Shown: piece after piece, positions 1-9,224 of the stretch
Layout: each line of letters begins with the position of its first letter
Numbering within the stretch: the stretch's first letter is position 1
Assembly (NCBI RefSeq): GCF_009754945.1
Contig: NZ_WPIN01000020.1
Coordinates: 91,945-155,944, forward strand
Direction: 5' to 3'
Length of the DNA stretch: 64,000 nucleotides
Source: Spirosoma arboris
Lineage (GTDB): Bacteria; Bacteroidota; Bacteroidia; Cytophagales; Spirosomataceae
Notes under the pieces: model-generated
What the model saw: only the letters and a program-made list of their open reading frames with translations
Databases searched by the model: none
Told to the model about the DNA's origin: nothing
Program-made: the position numbers and the translations under genes

Positions 1-207
1 CATTGTATTGGCTTGAGGGCCATTATCGATACCTGTAACGCAGGCTAGCAAGTCGAAAAAGAGCCGTTCGTCATCACGCAGGAATTGGCAAATAGCTACC
101 AGCTGGTTTGCTGGAACAGTCAGATAAGGTTGTAGGTTCTGCGTATTGGCCTGCAAGTCAGAGCCGAATTGAGCTGCCAGGAGATCGGTTATTTCAGGAA
201 AGGTCAT
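1..207 (-). CDS. nuoC: NADH-quinone oxidoreductase subunit C, N-terminal part
   Basis: This is the N-terminal 69 codons of a gene that runs off the left edge of the window. The translation begins MTFPEITDLLAAQFG and contains LFFDLLACVTGIDNG, which resembles the conserved segment of the 30 kDa peripheral-arm subunit (NuoC) of respiratory complex I. That subunit helps carry electrons from NADH to quinone on the cytoplasmic face of the inner membrane. The start is the ATG ending at 207. An M1 peptidase gene lies 24 bases upstream on the same strand, so nuoA and nuoB are not the immediate upstream neighbours as they are in the usual nuo operon. The identification rests on one short segment, but that segment is characteristic. 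Confidence 0.8.
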   Translation of the reverse strand, partial: MTFPEITDLLAAQFGSDLQANTQNLQPYLTVPANQLVAICQFLRDDERLFFDLLACVTGIDNGPQANTM

Positions 208-231
208 ATCATCAATTAGAGAAAAGTTCTA

Positions 232-2196
232 TTACGCCAGCCAGGCCAGCCACTGCATCCAGTTTTCAATCCAGAACAAAAACTTAGTGGCAAATTTAGC
301 CGCCGGAGCCGACGACGGTTCGAGGGTTAAGCTATTGTTATTGAGGTTGGTATCCATGTAAATCTTCTGTTTTGGATCAACGTTTGCCCAAACAACCTTT
401 GCATTCTCGCTGAGCGTAAACTGATGTTGGCGTCCTTTGCCATCCCAGAAGAGCATGAGCTCGTGACCGTTGTCGAAATGGACAAGTATATCCACAGGCA
501 TTACGCCATCGCCGTTGCGTTGTACCGTTATAACGCTCTGTTGCTGCTCATTGACCCGTCTGTTTTTTAGCGAAAGGAGTTCGTAATCAATAACGTTATC
601 ACCATAAAGTGCCTGCCTGAAAAACCAGTCCATGTTGGGGCCGTATTTAGTGCCAAGCCGCTTCGGTACTAGTTCATTCACGATGTCAATGAAGTTCTGC
701 CCATCCGGGTGCTTGAACTTCCAGCGAACGAAATACGTCTGCATGATCTCGTCCATCAGAGTCCGACCGACCAGTCCTTCAAGCGTTCGCATCCAGGTTG
801 CTGTTTTAGTGTATGTCAAAACACTGTATTGGCCTTCGGGCAGTTGCCAGGTATTTCCAAACGAAGAACCTAGGGCTGGGTTGTCCTGATGCACATAACT
901 ATCCCGCGAACTTTCCAGGTCACCCCATCGGAACCCAAATAAATCAACTTGAGCAGAGCGAGCGCCGTAAGTTGCGTCCATAATCCGGCCTTCATAATAT
1001 TGGTTGAAACCCTCGTCGAGCCAGGCTTCTTCAAATTCATTGGTGGCCAATAACTGCATAAAATACTGATGGCCAAATTCATGAATCGTTATCTCTTCTG
1101 GAACACGGACTCCGGCGGGCAAAAATGAAGCAGTTCCGGCTGTGATAAACGTGGGATATTCCATACCAAACGACCCATTGGCGTGTAAAGGGGGATCGAC
1201 AATGGTTAGATTCGGAAAAGGGTATTTGCCAAGGTATTTATCGAAGTAGGTGAGAGCTGCCTTAGCTGCATCAAGGTGACGTTGAGCCTGATGAACATGT
1301 TCGGGTTGCATCACTAATTCGATGGCAACCTCGCCACCCGAAGGACGTTTCCACTTATCGTTGATAACCTGGAAATGAGGAGAGGCAGTCCAGGCAAAAT
1401 CGACCACATCTTCAGCATGGTAGAGAATCGTTTTGGTGCCGTTGCTATGCAATTTCTCAGATTGAAATAAGCCAACAGCACTCACCCAATAGTCTTTTGG
1501 GGTTGTGATGTTCACATCATAAACTCCATAATCGGCGTAGAATTCGGAATGGGCATGAAACTGGTGGCAATTCCAATGGCCTGTTTTTCCTGGACCAACG
1601 GGTTGGTATCGGGTTCCGGCTGGTTCGTAGACACCAATTTTTGGAAACCACTGACCAACCAGAAAAAAGTCACGGCTGAAGCCTGTACGGGCAAAAATCT
1701 TAGGCAGTTTGGCGCGAAACGCGATGTCGAGGACAATGGTCTCGCCCGGCCCAACGGGTTTGTTTAAAGGCACTCGGATCACAGTGTGATCGTCGCTATT
1801 GGTGTCATCGGGCTGGAAGAATTGATAGGCCAGGGCTTCCCCATCGCGCACCTTCATTGAAACGACATCAATAGAACCGTAGGGGTCTTCCTTGGAATTT
1901 CGGTCAATCTGGTCACCCCGCAACTGCCCACCCGATTCGCGCATAAACGTAGACTGATCATTGCGGAAGGCATTAAGATACAGGTGGAACTGCAACTCCC
2001 GGATTATATCATTAGATGGATTTCGCCAGGTGAGTGTTTCCCGACCATCGAGTTTTTTCGTAACGGGATTCAGTTTTACATCGATCTGATAATTAGCCAG
2101 TCGTGGGCTTAACGGGGTTGGGAAGATCGGTTTTTGACCATAGCCAGTTAAGGCGATGCAAAACCCAGCAATAATAAGCCAATGGCGAGATGTCAT
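232..2196 (-). CDS. M1 family metallopeptidase, exported
   Basis: This is a gluzincin aminopeptidase-type protein of 654 residues with an N-terminal signal peptide (LIIAGFCIALTGYGQ), so it probably acts in the periplasm or at the surface. The zinc site HEFGH lies near residues 371-375. The third ligand is the glutamate of AWLDEGFNQYYEG about 20 residues later. The substrate-positioning motif reads FGMEYP where classical aminopeptidase N has GAMEN, so this belongs to the divergent M1 group common in Bacteroidota and may have limited true aminopeptidase activity. The ATG ending at 2196 (MTSRHW) is preferred over an in-frame TTG three codons upstream. A TAnnTTTG box lies 33 bases upstream. The substrate is unknown. 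Confidence 0.9.
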   Translation of the reverse strand: MTSRHWLIIAGFCIALTGYGQKPIFPTPLSPRLANYQIDVKLNPVTKKLDGRETLTWRNPSNDIIRELQFHLYLNAFRNDQSTFMRESGGQLRGDQIDRNSKEDPYGSIDVVSMKVRDGEALAYQFFQPDDTNSDDHTVIRVPLNKPVGPGETIVLDIAFRAKLPKIFARTGFSRDFFLVGQWFPKIGVYEPAGTRYQPVGPGKTGHWNCHQFHAHSEFYADYGVYDVNITTPKDYWVSAVGLFQSEKLHSNGTKTILYHAEDVVDFAWTASPHFQVINDKWKRPSGGEVAIELVMQPEHVHQAQRHLDAAKAALTYFDKYLGKYPFPNLTIVDPPLHANGSFGMEYPTFITAGTASFLPAGVRVPEEITIHEFGHQYFMQLLATNEFEEAWLDEGFNQYYEGRIMDATYGARSAQVDLFGFRWGDLESSRDSYVHQDNPALGSSFGNTWQLPEGQYSVLTYTKTATWMRTLEGLVGRTLMDEIMQTYFVRWKFKHPDGQNFIDIVNELVPKRLGTKYGPNMDWFFRQALYGDNVIDYELLSLKNRRVNEQQQSVITVQRNGDGVMPVDILVHFDNGHELMLFWDGKGRQHQFTLSENAKVVWANVDPKQKIYMDTNLNNNSLTLEPSSAPAAKFATKFLFWIENWMQWLAWLA

Positions 2197-2228
2197 ACAA
2201 GGCAAAAACTAATGGTTGGCTACTTGTA

Positions 2229-2236
2229 CAAAAGTA
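2229..2236 (-). promoter_or_regulatory. -7 promoter box for the M1 peptidase
   Basis: Read on the minus strand the bases are TACTTTTG, a full match to the Bacteroidota -7 consensus TAnnTTTG, 33 bases ahead of the peptidase ATG. I see no clean TTG at the -33 position, so the call rests on the -7 box alone. Confidence 0.5.
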
Positions 2237-2371
2237 ATTGTATTACTGTGATAACGAATATAGTCTAAATCGGGCCGCACCATTAGGCAGATTTTTAGAC
2301 GGGAACAGCCTGTTTCTAGGCGCTGGAAATCATCAAAACACTGCTGACATAGGGCTGTCACAGGGGGCATT

Positions 2372-2379
2372 TACCTTTG
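2372..2379 (+). promoter_or_regulatory. -7 promoter box for the DinB-family gene
   Basis: TACCTTTG matches TAnnTTTG exactly and ends 27 bases before the ATG at 2407. No convincing -33 TTG is present at the usual spacing. Confidence 0.5.
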
Positions 2380-2406
2380 TTTCAACAATAAACCAACGAC
2401 AATTCT

Positions 2407-2898
2407 ATGGAACTGATTCCGCTGTTTTTGACCGAAATGGAACGTGAAGCACAAACTACCCGCAAAATGCTGGAGCGTATCCCTGATGACAAATACGACT
2501 GGAAACCGCATGAAAGAAGCATGACGATTCGGCAATTAGCTACGCATATCGCCAATTTGCCTACCTGGGTAACCATGGCGCTAACAACGGATGGACTGGA
2601 TTTTGCCAGTAGTCCGTATCAGGAGGATGTGATTAACAATACCGCTGAGCTAATGAATTATGCTGAAACGTGTTTGGCAAATGGGAAGTCGACATTAGTG
2701 CCCGAAAATGAAGCGATCCTGAATGAACCCTGGACGCTGCGAAATGGCGAGCAAATCCACTTCGTTTTAGCCAAACATGAAGTCATTCGGACAACGTTTT
2801 GCCAGATTGTACATCACCGGGCACAGTTAGGCGTCTTTCTACGATTATTGGATATACCGATTCCTGGAAGTTACGGTCCAAGTGCCGATGGTGAGTAA
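2407..2898 (+). CDS. DinB family protein
   Basis: This 163-residue protein has the DinB/YfiT four-helix pattern. It starts with MELIPLFLTEMEREAQTT, has a first conserved histidine in RQLATHIANLP (about residue 47) and ends with VHHRAQLGVFLRLLDIPIPG. The three histidines that bind the divalent metal in this superfamily appear to be present. Members include thiol-dependent S-transferases and damage-inducible proteins, and the substrate of this one cannot be told from sequence. It is a single-gene unit, with a TAnnTTTG box upstream and a hairpin followed by a T-run downstream. Nothing in the context suggests a specific pathway. Confidence 0.85.
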   Translation: MELIPLFLTEMEREAQTTRKMLERIPDDKYDWKPHERSMTIRQLATHIANLPTWVTMALTTDGLDFASSPYQEDVINNTAELMNYAETCLANGKSTLVPENEAILNEPWTLRNGEQIHFVLAKHEVIRTTFCQIVHHRAQLGVFLRLLDIPIPGSYGPSADGE

Positions 2899-2910
2899 TC
2901 TTGATAGTGG

Positions 2911-2942
2911 GGGACGGTTTTAGGTAACTGTCCCTTTTTTTT
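2911..2942 (+). terminator. Rho-independent terminator of the DinB gene
   Basis: GGGACGGTT pairs with AACTGTCCC (one G-U pair) across a short loop and is followed directly by a run of eight T. It lies 13 bases after the stop codon and is well placed to end the DinB transcript. Confidence 0.8.
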
Positions 2943-3040
2943 ATTGTACTATTCCATCTGATTCCCAGAGGATTTGATTTTGGCCGGAAAAACAGCCATA
3001 TTCAGAGCTGATTGATTGTTTTACCTTCTTTGTCAAAACG

Positions 3041-4630
3041 ATGCACTTCCGTCTCTACGCGCTGTTTTGTTGCCTCCTTACGTCTTGGTTTACATACGCT
3101 CAGCCTTATGATCTTGTGATCAAAAATGGCCGGGTAGTCGACGGCACGGGCAATCCCTGGATCTATGCCGATGTTGCTGTTCAGAATGGCCGCATTGTTC
3201 GGATTGGAGCGATACCGCCAGCCGATGCTAAACGAACTATCGACGCAAGCGGGCTTATTGTCGCCCCCGGCTTTATTGATGTACACGCCCACGTAGAAGG
3301 CAGTTTGGAAGCTCAGCCCGGTGCGCCCAATTTCATTCATGATGGAGTTACCACCGTGATAACCGGTAACTGTGGAGGATCGAGCGCCAATCTGCGAACT
3401 TACTTCGATACACTCCGAATGATGAAGACGTCGATAAATGTCGGCTCGTTGATTGGCCATAATTCGGTACGAATGAAAGTCATGAAAATGGCGTTTCGCG
3501 AACCCACTGCCCGCGAGCAGACCGACATGGAAGCCCTCGTTGAACAGGCAATGAAAGATGGCGCGGTGGGCCTGTCAACCGGACTGATTTATACACCGGG
3601 TACCTACGCCCGCACGCCTGAGGTCGTCAACCTGGCTAAAATAGCCTCGCGCTATGGCGGTTTGTATGCATCGCACATTCGCAATGAAGGACAGAACGTA
3701 AAACAGGCCGTTCAGGAAGCAATTCTAATTAGTCGCGAAGCTCAGATTCCGGTCGAGATTTCACATTTTAAAGTAGCCAGTAAGCCGTTATGGGGAAAAA
3801 GTACAGAAACCGTTGAGTTGGTCGAGGCTGCCCGACGCGAAGGTTTAGACGTGACAGTGGATCAATATCCCTATACGGCATCCAGCACATCGCTGGAAAG
3901 TATTGTGCCGTCGTGGGCCTTAGCCGATGGCGATTCGGCGGTGCTCGTTCGATTCCGTGACCCAGCTACCCGCACCAAAATTCGCACTGAAATGCTGGAC
4001 GGGTTGGCGAAAAACCTGCGTAAAAACTATGAATACGCCGTTGTATCCAGTTACAAACCCGACACAACGTTTAACGGCATGAGCATCAGTGCGATCAATC
4101 AGAAACTAGGCCGGAAAAATACGCCCGATACAGAAGCCGACCTGATTATGGATCTAATGGAAAAAGCTAATCTGAAGCGCATCCAGATGGTTTACCATAC
4201 TATGTCGGAAACCGATGTTGAAAACATTCTTCGGTATCCCAATACTATGATTGCGTCTGATGCTGGTGTCGCCAAGTTTGGGTCGGGTATGCCGCACCCA
4301 CGCGCTTATGGGACCAATGCCCGTGTATTAGGTCGCTATGTCCGCGAACGCCATATTATTCCGCTGGAAGAAGCCATTCGTCGGATGACTTCGCTGCCCG
4401 CTCAACGTTTCCGCCTGACAGACCGCGGCTTACTCCGTCCCGGCTACGCTGCCGACATTGTGCTATTTGACGAAAAGACTGTTTCAGACAAAGCCACATA
4501 CGAACAGCCTCATGCCTACACAACGGGAATCTCATGGGTTATTGTCAACGGAACCCCCGTCGTTGAAAACAGTAAACATAACGGTCAACGACCAGGGCAA
4601 CTGCTCATGGGGCCGGGCTATGGGAAGTGA
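3041..4630 (+). CDS. N-acyl-D-amino-acid deacylase family amidohydrolase, exported
   Basis: This 529-residue protein has a signal peptide (LFCCLLTSWFTYAQ), followed by the small beta-sandwich opening of urease-type amidohydrolases (YDLVIKNGRVVDGTG). The metal motif DVHAHVEG is near residues 79-86. Later family signatures are GLSTGLIYTPGTYA, a SHFKV segment, and the C-terminal HPRAYGTNARVLGRYVRE block typical of D-aminoacylases. These zinc enzymes remove N-acyl groups from D-amino acids or D-amino-acid-containing peptides. Export suggests it scavenges peptidoglycan fragments or extracellular peptides, but that is inference. It stands alone. Its stop codon overlaps by two bases with the long inverted repeat that separates it from the convergent MFS gene. 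Confidence 0.88.
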   Translation: MHFRLYALFCCLLTSWFTYAQPYDLVIKNGRVVDGTGNPWIYADVAVQNGRIVRIGAIPPADAKRTIDASGLIVAPGFIDVHAHVEGSLEAQPGAPNFIHDGVTTVITGNCGGSSANLRTYFDTLRMMKTSINVGSLIGHNSVRMKVMKMAFREPTAREQTDMEALVEQAMKDGAVGLSTGLIYTPGTYARTPEVVNLAKIASRYGGLYASHIRNEGQNVKQAVQEAILISREAQIPVEISHFKVASKPLWGKSTETVELVEAARREGLDVTVDQYPYTASSTSLESIVPSWALADGDSAVLVRFRDPATRTKIRTEMLDGLAKNLRKNYEYAVVSSYKPDTTFNGMSISAINQKLGRKNTPDTEADLIMDLMEKANLKRIQMVYHTMSETDVENILRYPNTMIASDAGVAKFGSGMPHPRAYGTNARVLGRYVRERHIIPLEEAIRRMTSLPAQRFRLTDRGLLRPGYAADIVLFDEKTVSDKATYEQPHAYTTGISWVIVNGTPVVENSKHNGQRPGQLLMGPGYGK

Positions 4631-4701
4631 TGTATGATATAGGATGTATAATGTATTTCTACTTCAGAAATTTATACATCACACATCCTATATCATACAT
4701 C
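4629..4701. repeat. Perfect 19-bp inverted repeat between convergent genes
   Basis: The arms at 4629-4647 and 4683-4701 are exact reverse complements (GATGTATGATATAGGATGT), separated by 35 bases that contain more copies of the same GATGTA/TGTATAATGTAT words. The element fills the whole space between the D-aminoacylase stop and the MFS stop. It may serve as a bidirectional terminator although there is no clear T-run. It is one of about a dozen such word-built hairpins in the window. Confidence 0.85.
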
Positions 4702-4702
4702 T

Positions 4703-5968
4703 CTAGTGTCCTGCCATCCCTGCCGTCATCTTAACCTCCCTTCCCGTTTTCTTCTGCATACGGCTAAAAACCGTGATCAATACCAGCAGCAACCCAATGG
4801 GGATCAATGAGAAATAAAACGCAGTTTGGCCATCGTAAGCTTCGAAAACGTGACCTGTGATGATAGATCCCGTTGTGCCACCTAAGGCTGAGGAAATCAC
4901 AATCAAGCCTGCCATTGGGCCGTGCTGACGAAGCGGTAAGCTACTCAAAATAGCCGAGTTAATAGCTGGGTAGATTGGCGCGATAAAGAGGCCAATTAAA
5001 GGGAAAATGAACGCTGCTATGGGCGCATCTCCCCAGCCAGTTACCGTCCGGCCATCAACGCCAGACGCCAGAGGGAGCGCCAGCAATACTAAGCCAGCCG
5101 ATGCGACCAGACAAATCATTAAGAGCCAATACCATGAAATTTTACCCAGTAATACGCCCGCCAGAAATCGACCTGCCGCCGTTGAGGCTGCTAGAATGCT
5201 CGCCATTTCAATGCTAAGGGATGTGGGGAGTTGCAAAATTTTACTGTTGAAGGTCGGGAGCCAGCTCATTATGCCCTGCTCCATCAGCACGTATACGAAA
5301 GCTGTTCCGATGAACACCAACACCACGGGTGTAATGGCCAAACGGAACATATCAGCGAGATCATCGACTAAACTTTTCGGCACTTCATTCTTTACACTCG
5401 ATTCGTCAATTGGCGTACTGAGCAGCAGCAGAAACGCGACTAAGGCGATACCCGCCAACACATAGTAAACCGTCAGCCAGGATGTTGACTGGGGATTCGT
5501 ATCATCCACGAAAGCGCTGAACAGGAAATAGCCTGATAAGACACCAACCATGAAAAACGACTCCAGAAAATTCATGAAGCTGGCGTGCCCGTTCGAGTCG
5601 TTTGTGATTAAGCCAATCGTGGCAAAGATGGATACTTTTATGAGCGCAAAGCCGGCACCCGTAGCCGCAAATAGCAATTTTGTCGTCCAGAAAGCGGGCA
5701 CCTGAGGCATCAGTAAACAGGCCAGAATAACCAGACCGAGGGCCACCAGCATGGCTCGTTTATAGCCAATGCGGATAATGTATGAGGCCACAATGAACGA
5801 TACAAAAGCAATCGTTAAATCCTTGAACGCTTCGAGTACACTGGCCGATGATGCCGACACACCATAGTTGTTTTGAACCTGCAAAATCACCGTTCCAACA
5901 CTGTTGAGCAGGATGGCGAATACGAAATAGTTGAGAAGAAGTGAGAGTTTTATGCGCCAGTGAGCCAT
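4703..5968 (-). CDS. MFS transporter, probable sugar permease
   Basis: This is a 421-residue integral membrane protein with about twelve hydrophobic segments and the cytoplasmic-loop motif RIGYKRAML between segments 2 and 3, typical of the major facilitator superfamily. The long central loop near SSVKNEVPKSL divides the two six-helix halves. It is transcribed divergently from the trehalase gene 164 bases away, which makes a role in uptake of trehalose or another sugar reasonable. The substrate is inferred from context only. The ATG ending at 5968 (MAHWRIKLSLLLNYF) begins just before the first helix. No partner genes overlap it. Confidence 0.8.
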   Translation of the reverse strand: MAHWRIKLSLLLNYFVFAILLNSVGTVILQVQNNYGVSASSASVLEAFKDLTIAFVSFIVASYIIRIGYKRAMLVALGLVILACLLMPQVPAFWTTKLLFAATGAGFALIKVSIFATIGLITNDSNGHASFMNFLESFFMVGVLSGYFLFSAFVDDTNPQSTSWLTVYYVLAGIALVAFLLLLSTPIDESSVKNEVPKSLVDDLADMFRLAITPVVLVFIGTAFVYVLMEQGIMSWLPTFNSKILQLPTSLSIEMASILAASTAAGRFLAGVLLGKISWYWLLMICLVASAGLVLLALPLASGVDGRTVTGWGDAPIAAFIFPLIGLFIAPIYPAINSAILSSLPLRQHGPMAGLIVISSALGGTTGSIITGHVFEAYDGQTAFYFSLIPIGLLLVLITVFSRMQKKTGREVKMTAGMAGH

Positions 5969-6132
5969 GTTAATACGGTGGTTATAGGTTTAGGACAATA
6001 AACATACGGGTTTCCTTTTATTATTTTTTCCAGTTCTATTGTGGCATTTTGCATTTTTGCCTGTCCAATAGGCCTATTCCCTGACAAAGTGGGCCTTTTC
6101 TAGTTAAATCATCTGAACCTTTATTTTCTATT

Positions 6133-7662
6133 TTGGCAACTTCATCTTTCCCCAAATCGCCTGATCAACTTTTCGGCACGCTGTTTCAGGATGTGCAGTT
6201 AGGGCATGTTTTCGCCGACTCCAAAACATTCGTAGACTGTGTACCCAAGCTCGTTCCCGAAGATCTTGTTGCGCTCTACGAAAGCGAGAAAACCAAAGTG
6301 GATTTCGATCTGGCTGCGTTTGTGCATGAGTATTTTGTCTTACCCGATAAAGTTGCCAGCGACTACGTTAGTGATACCACCATCACTACAACCGAACACA
6401 TAAATCGACTTTGGGACCGACTTACGCGTCAGGCTGATCCACACATAGAAGGCAGTTCGCGGATACCATTGCCGCACCCGTATGTCGTTCCGGGTGGGCG
6501 GTTCCGGGAGATTTTCTACTGGGATAGCTATTTTACCATGCTGGGCCTGAAAGAATCCGGGCGAATTGACCTGATACGCGGAATGCTCGACAATTTCGCC
6601 TTCCTGATCGACCAGTTTGGCTTTATCCCAAACGGAAACCGGACTTATTTTTTGAGCCGGTCTCAGCCACCTTATTTCGCACTGATGGTAAGTCTGTTAG
6701 CCGAGATTGAAGGAAAAGAGGCACTGGTCAACTACCAACCGCAACTTCTGAAAGAATATGATTTCTGGATGGATGGGCACCATTCTTTAACAGACGAACA
6801 ACCTGTAGATAAACGTGTTGTCAAACTGGAAGGCAATCGAATTTTAAACCGTTACTGGGACAATACGCCTACACCTCGCCCCGAAGCGTATCGGCAGGAA
6901 ATCGAACTAACCGAAGAAGCGCAACCGCTGGGTGTCGTGGCCGAAGAATTATACACGCATATCCGGGCTGCCTGCGAATCGGGTTGGGATTTTAGTAGCC
7001 GCTGGTTTAAAGACCAGAAAGCAATGACCACGATTGACTCGGCCAATATTGTTTCTATAGATTTAAACTGCCTGCTTTACTGGCTCGAAGTAACACTACA
7101 CGATACGGCTCTTCGGACTGGTAACCATAAGCTGGCCTATGATGAGTACGACTGGTTGATTAAAGACCGAAAGAAAGCTATCCAGCAAACATTCTGGAAT
7201 GAAGAAACAGGGTTCTTCCATGACTATGATGTTGTTGCTGGTCGACAAACCGAAGTACTAACGTTGGCGGGAGCCTTCCCGTTATTCTTTAAATTAGCTA
7301 CTCCCGAACAGGCTGCACGCGTTCATGACCGGCTCAAAGCCGATTTTCTGCAAGCGGGTGGTTGGGTGACAACGCTTAATCAAACGGGACAACAGTGGGA
7401 TTGGCCCAACGGTTGGGCACCGTTGCAATGGATTGTCTATCGTGCTCTGACCAATTATGGTTTCACTGAAACCGCTAATGAAGGTCGTGATCGATGGCTG
7501 GCACTAAACGACAAGGTTTTTCGGGCGACAGGCAAGATGATGGAAAAATATAACGTCGTTGATGCGGCTATAACCACAGGTGGGGGAGAGTATCCCAATC
7601 AAGATGGGTTCGGCTGGACAAACGGGGTATACCTGGCCATGAGTGTGCAAAATAAAGATTAA
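6133..7662 (+). CDS. treF: Trehalase (GH37), cytoplasmic type
   Basis: The 509-residue product carries both trehalase signatures, PGGRFREIFYWDSYF near residue 122 and QQWDWPNGWAPLQ near residue 420. These define glycoside hydrolase family 37, which splits alpha,alpha-trehalose into two glucose molecules. No signal peptide is visible, so the enzyme is predicted to be cytoplasmic. The start is notable. The frame opens after a stop at 6082-6084 with no ATG before signature 1, and the only sensible initiator is the TTG at 6133 (ATSSFPKSPDQLFG). It is divergent from an MFS transporter, which would fit import followed by hydrolysis. TreF and TreA differ in location, so the symbol is moderately secure. 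Confidence 0.93.
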   Translation: MATSSFPKSPDQLFGTLFQDVQLGHVFADSKTFVDCVPKLVPEDLVALYESEKTKVDFDLAAFVHEYFVLPDKVASDYVSDTTITTTEHINRLWDRLTRQADPHIEGSSRIPLPHPYVVPGGRFREIFYWDSYFTMLGLKESGRIDLIRGMLDNFAFLIDQFGFIPNGNRTYFLSRSQPPYFALMVSLLAEIEGKEALVNYQPQLLKEYDFWMDGHHSLTDEQPVDKRVVKLEGNRILNRYWDNTPTPRPEAYRQEIELTEEAQPLGVVAEELYTHIRAACESGWDFSSRWFKDQKAMTTIDSANIVSIDLNCLLYWLEVTLHDTALRTGNHKLAYDEYDWLIKDRKKAIQQTFWNEETGFFHDYDVVAGRQTEVLTLAGAFPLFFKLATPEQAARVHDRLKADFLQAGGWVTTLNQTGQQWDWPNGWAPLQWIVYRALTNYGFTETANEGRDRWLALNDKVFRATGKMMEKYNVVDAAITTGGGEYPNQDGFGWTNGVYLAMSVQNKD

Positions 7663-7757
7663 TATATTGATAATCAATGATTTATATTGATTGAATATTT
7701 GTGGCATCGAATTTGTAGAGTAAGCCTGTAACAACTTACCCTAAAATTTAGTAGGCC

Positions 7758-8513
7758 ATGAAAAAGCTCTTCGTAACCGTACTGGCTGCTGGTATGACAA
7801 CCGTTGCCTTTTGCCAGAAGACGTTTATTCTATCACATCAGGATAAAAAAGGTTTTTTTGCTGTATCGGCGGGAGCTAGTATGCCTGTCGGTCGATTTGC
7901 AAGCTGCTCATCTACCGACAATCAGGCTTGTATGGCTGGAAATGGACTTGCCTTTAATGTATCGGCGGGTTATCGGGTTGCTGGGCCTGTAGGATTGATG
8001 ATTCGTGGCGAACAGCATCGAAATTCGGTAAATACCGCTGCCATGCTCGATGCGCTTTATCGCAACGAGTCGGATGTCTGGACCGCTAAGGCCGATAACT
8101 GGTCAATTATGACGGTGATGGTTGGGCCATACATTTCGATTCCAATAACTGGTCGATTCTCAGTTGATGGACGCCTGCTGGCTGGAAGAGCATTGGCTGT
8201 TCTCCCGAATACGTCGATGGCTGGTACATTCGGGCATACCGAAATGTCGGTGAAAACGACGGGTTCGCAGAGTAATGCAATGGCTTATGGTGGTGGTTTA
8301 TCTGTCCGCTATCGGCTTGGCCGGAGTACGGCCCTTAACCTCAATGCCGATTATAGCCGCGCTGATTTTACATTTACCAATCTGACCTCAACGGCTAAAA
8401 GTAATAACAGCGTCTCGCAAAGTTCAACCTATAGCAGCGACCGAACCGTTGGCGTTGTAAGCGTATCTGCTGGCTTAGTGGTATTATTTGGTACCAAATA
8501 TCGTCCTTTCTAA
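7758..8513 (+). CDS. Outer-membrane beta-barrel protein, unknown function
   Basis: This 251-residue protein has a clear signal peptide (MKKLFVTVLAAGMTTVAFCQ). The body alternates hydrophobic and polar residues in short strands (GLAFNVSAGYRVAGPVGLMIRGEQ, GGGLSVRYRLGRSTALNLNADYS), and the C-terminus GLVVLFGTKYRPF ends in phenylalanine, as expected for a barrel recognised by the Bam machinery. Around eight strands would fit, similar to OmpA/OmpX-sized porin-like proteins. I cannot name a family or ligand. It stands between trehalase and a lipoprotein gene, all on the same strand but with gaps near 100 bases, so operon membership is uncertain. Confidence 0.65.
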   Translation: MKKLFVTVLAAGMTTVAFCQKTFILSHQDKKGFFAVSAGASMPVGRFASCSSTDNQACMAGNGLAFNVSAGYRVAGPVGLMIRGEQHRNSVNTAAMLDALYRNESDVWTAKADNWSIMTVMVGPYISIPITGRFSVDGRLLAGRALAVLPNTSMAGTFGHTEMSVKTTGSQSNAMAYGGGLSVRYRLGRSTALNLNADYSRADFTFTNLTSTAKSNNSVSQSSTYSSDRTVGVVSVSAGLVVLFGTKYRPF

Positions 8514-8612
8514 CAACCGTTTGCTAAGCTCAGCCGACAGTTCATCCCTATTTGGTTGTACCCCTGACTTTGGGAGTGTAGTTTAGTAGCTGATTCTTAA
8601 CTAACTTAGGTC

Positions 8613-9224
8613 ATGACACCCACTCGCCGACATGCCGTTCTTCGGCGTGTAAAAGATATTACCCTTAGTACCACCCTTAGCCTGGCACTTCTTGGCGGTG
8701 CCGTTGCACTTCAGAGCTGTGGCAACAACGACTCCGACGAAGAGCAAACGGAAACCCGCTTCGGAAAAGGTGTGCGGACGTATATCACTGAAACTGCCCC
8801 CGGTAATTTTAAAATCACCGATGAAGTGCAAGCCGATCCAGGCAAGGCAGGAGCTATTGTGAGTTATTATGATGGTCACCGCGACACGCTAAGTGTTGAA
8901 GCTGCCAAGCGACTTGTTGAGAATGACCAGTCAACAAATACTTACCTCCATAATCCGGGAGCGTATCATTCCTATCATCATAATGGGTTGGCCAATGCGC
9001 TGTTGTGGGGGAGTCTGGGCTATATGCTGGGCCGTTCTACCGCTCCGCAATACCGCGATGACGCACGTCGATACGGCTCAGGAATCTATGCTAATTCCGA
9101 TTTGTACAATCGCTCTACGCGCGTTGGTGAAAACGTTCGAACCTCCCGCGTGACACGTACTGTTCGGCCATCGAGTGGGCGTAGTGGATTTTTTGGAGGC
9201 CGCAGCCGTAGTTTCTCTTCATAA
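8613..9224 (+). CDS. UPF0323-like lipoprotein
   Basis: This 203-residue product has a signal peptide ending in a lipobox (VALQSC, cysteine near residue 36), so it is probably lipid-anchored. After the cysteine it follows the plan of the uncharacterised UPF0323 lipoproteins first seen in epsilonproteobacteria. The order is a short segment of the form KGxxxYITETAPGNFKITDE, a domain ending in DTLSVEAAKRLVEN, a hydrophobic glycine-rich stretch (ALLWGSLGYMLGRS), and a serine/arginine/glycine-rich tail ending SGFFGGRSRSFSS. The tail is very basic and low in complexity. Function is unknown and the family match is from memory of the pattern. Confidence 0.55.
   Translation: MTPTRRHAVLRRVKDITLSTTLSLALLGGAVALQSCGNNDSDEEQTETRFGKGVRTYITETAPGNFKITDEVQADPGKAGAIVSYYDGHRDTLSVEAAKRLVENDQSTNTYLHNPGAYHSYHHNGLANALLWGSLGYMLGRSTAPQYRDDARRYGSGIYANSDLYNRSTRVGENVRTSRVTRTVRPSSGRSGFFGGRSRSFSS

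Noticed and set aside
3002..3460. Minus-strand reading frame of 152 codons over the start of the D-aminoacylase gene
   Set aside because: It is antisense to a well-supported enzyme gene and shows no recognisable motif.
5007..5465. Plus-strand reading frame of 152 codons
   Set aside because: It lies wholly antisense to the MFS transporter, has low-complexity translation and no family features.
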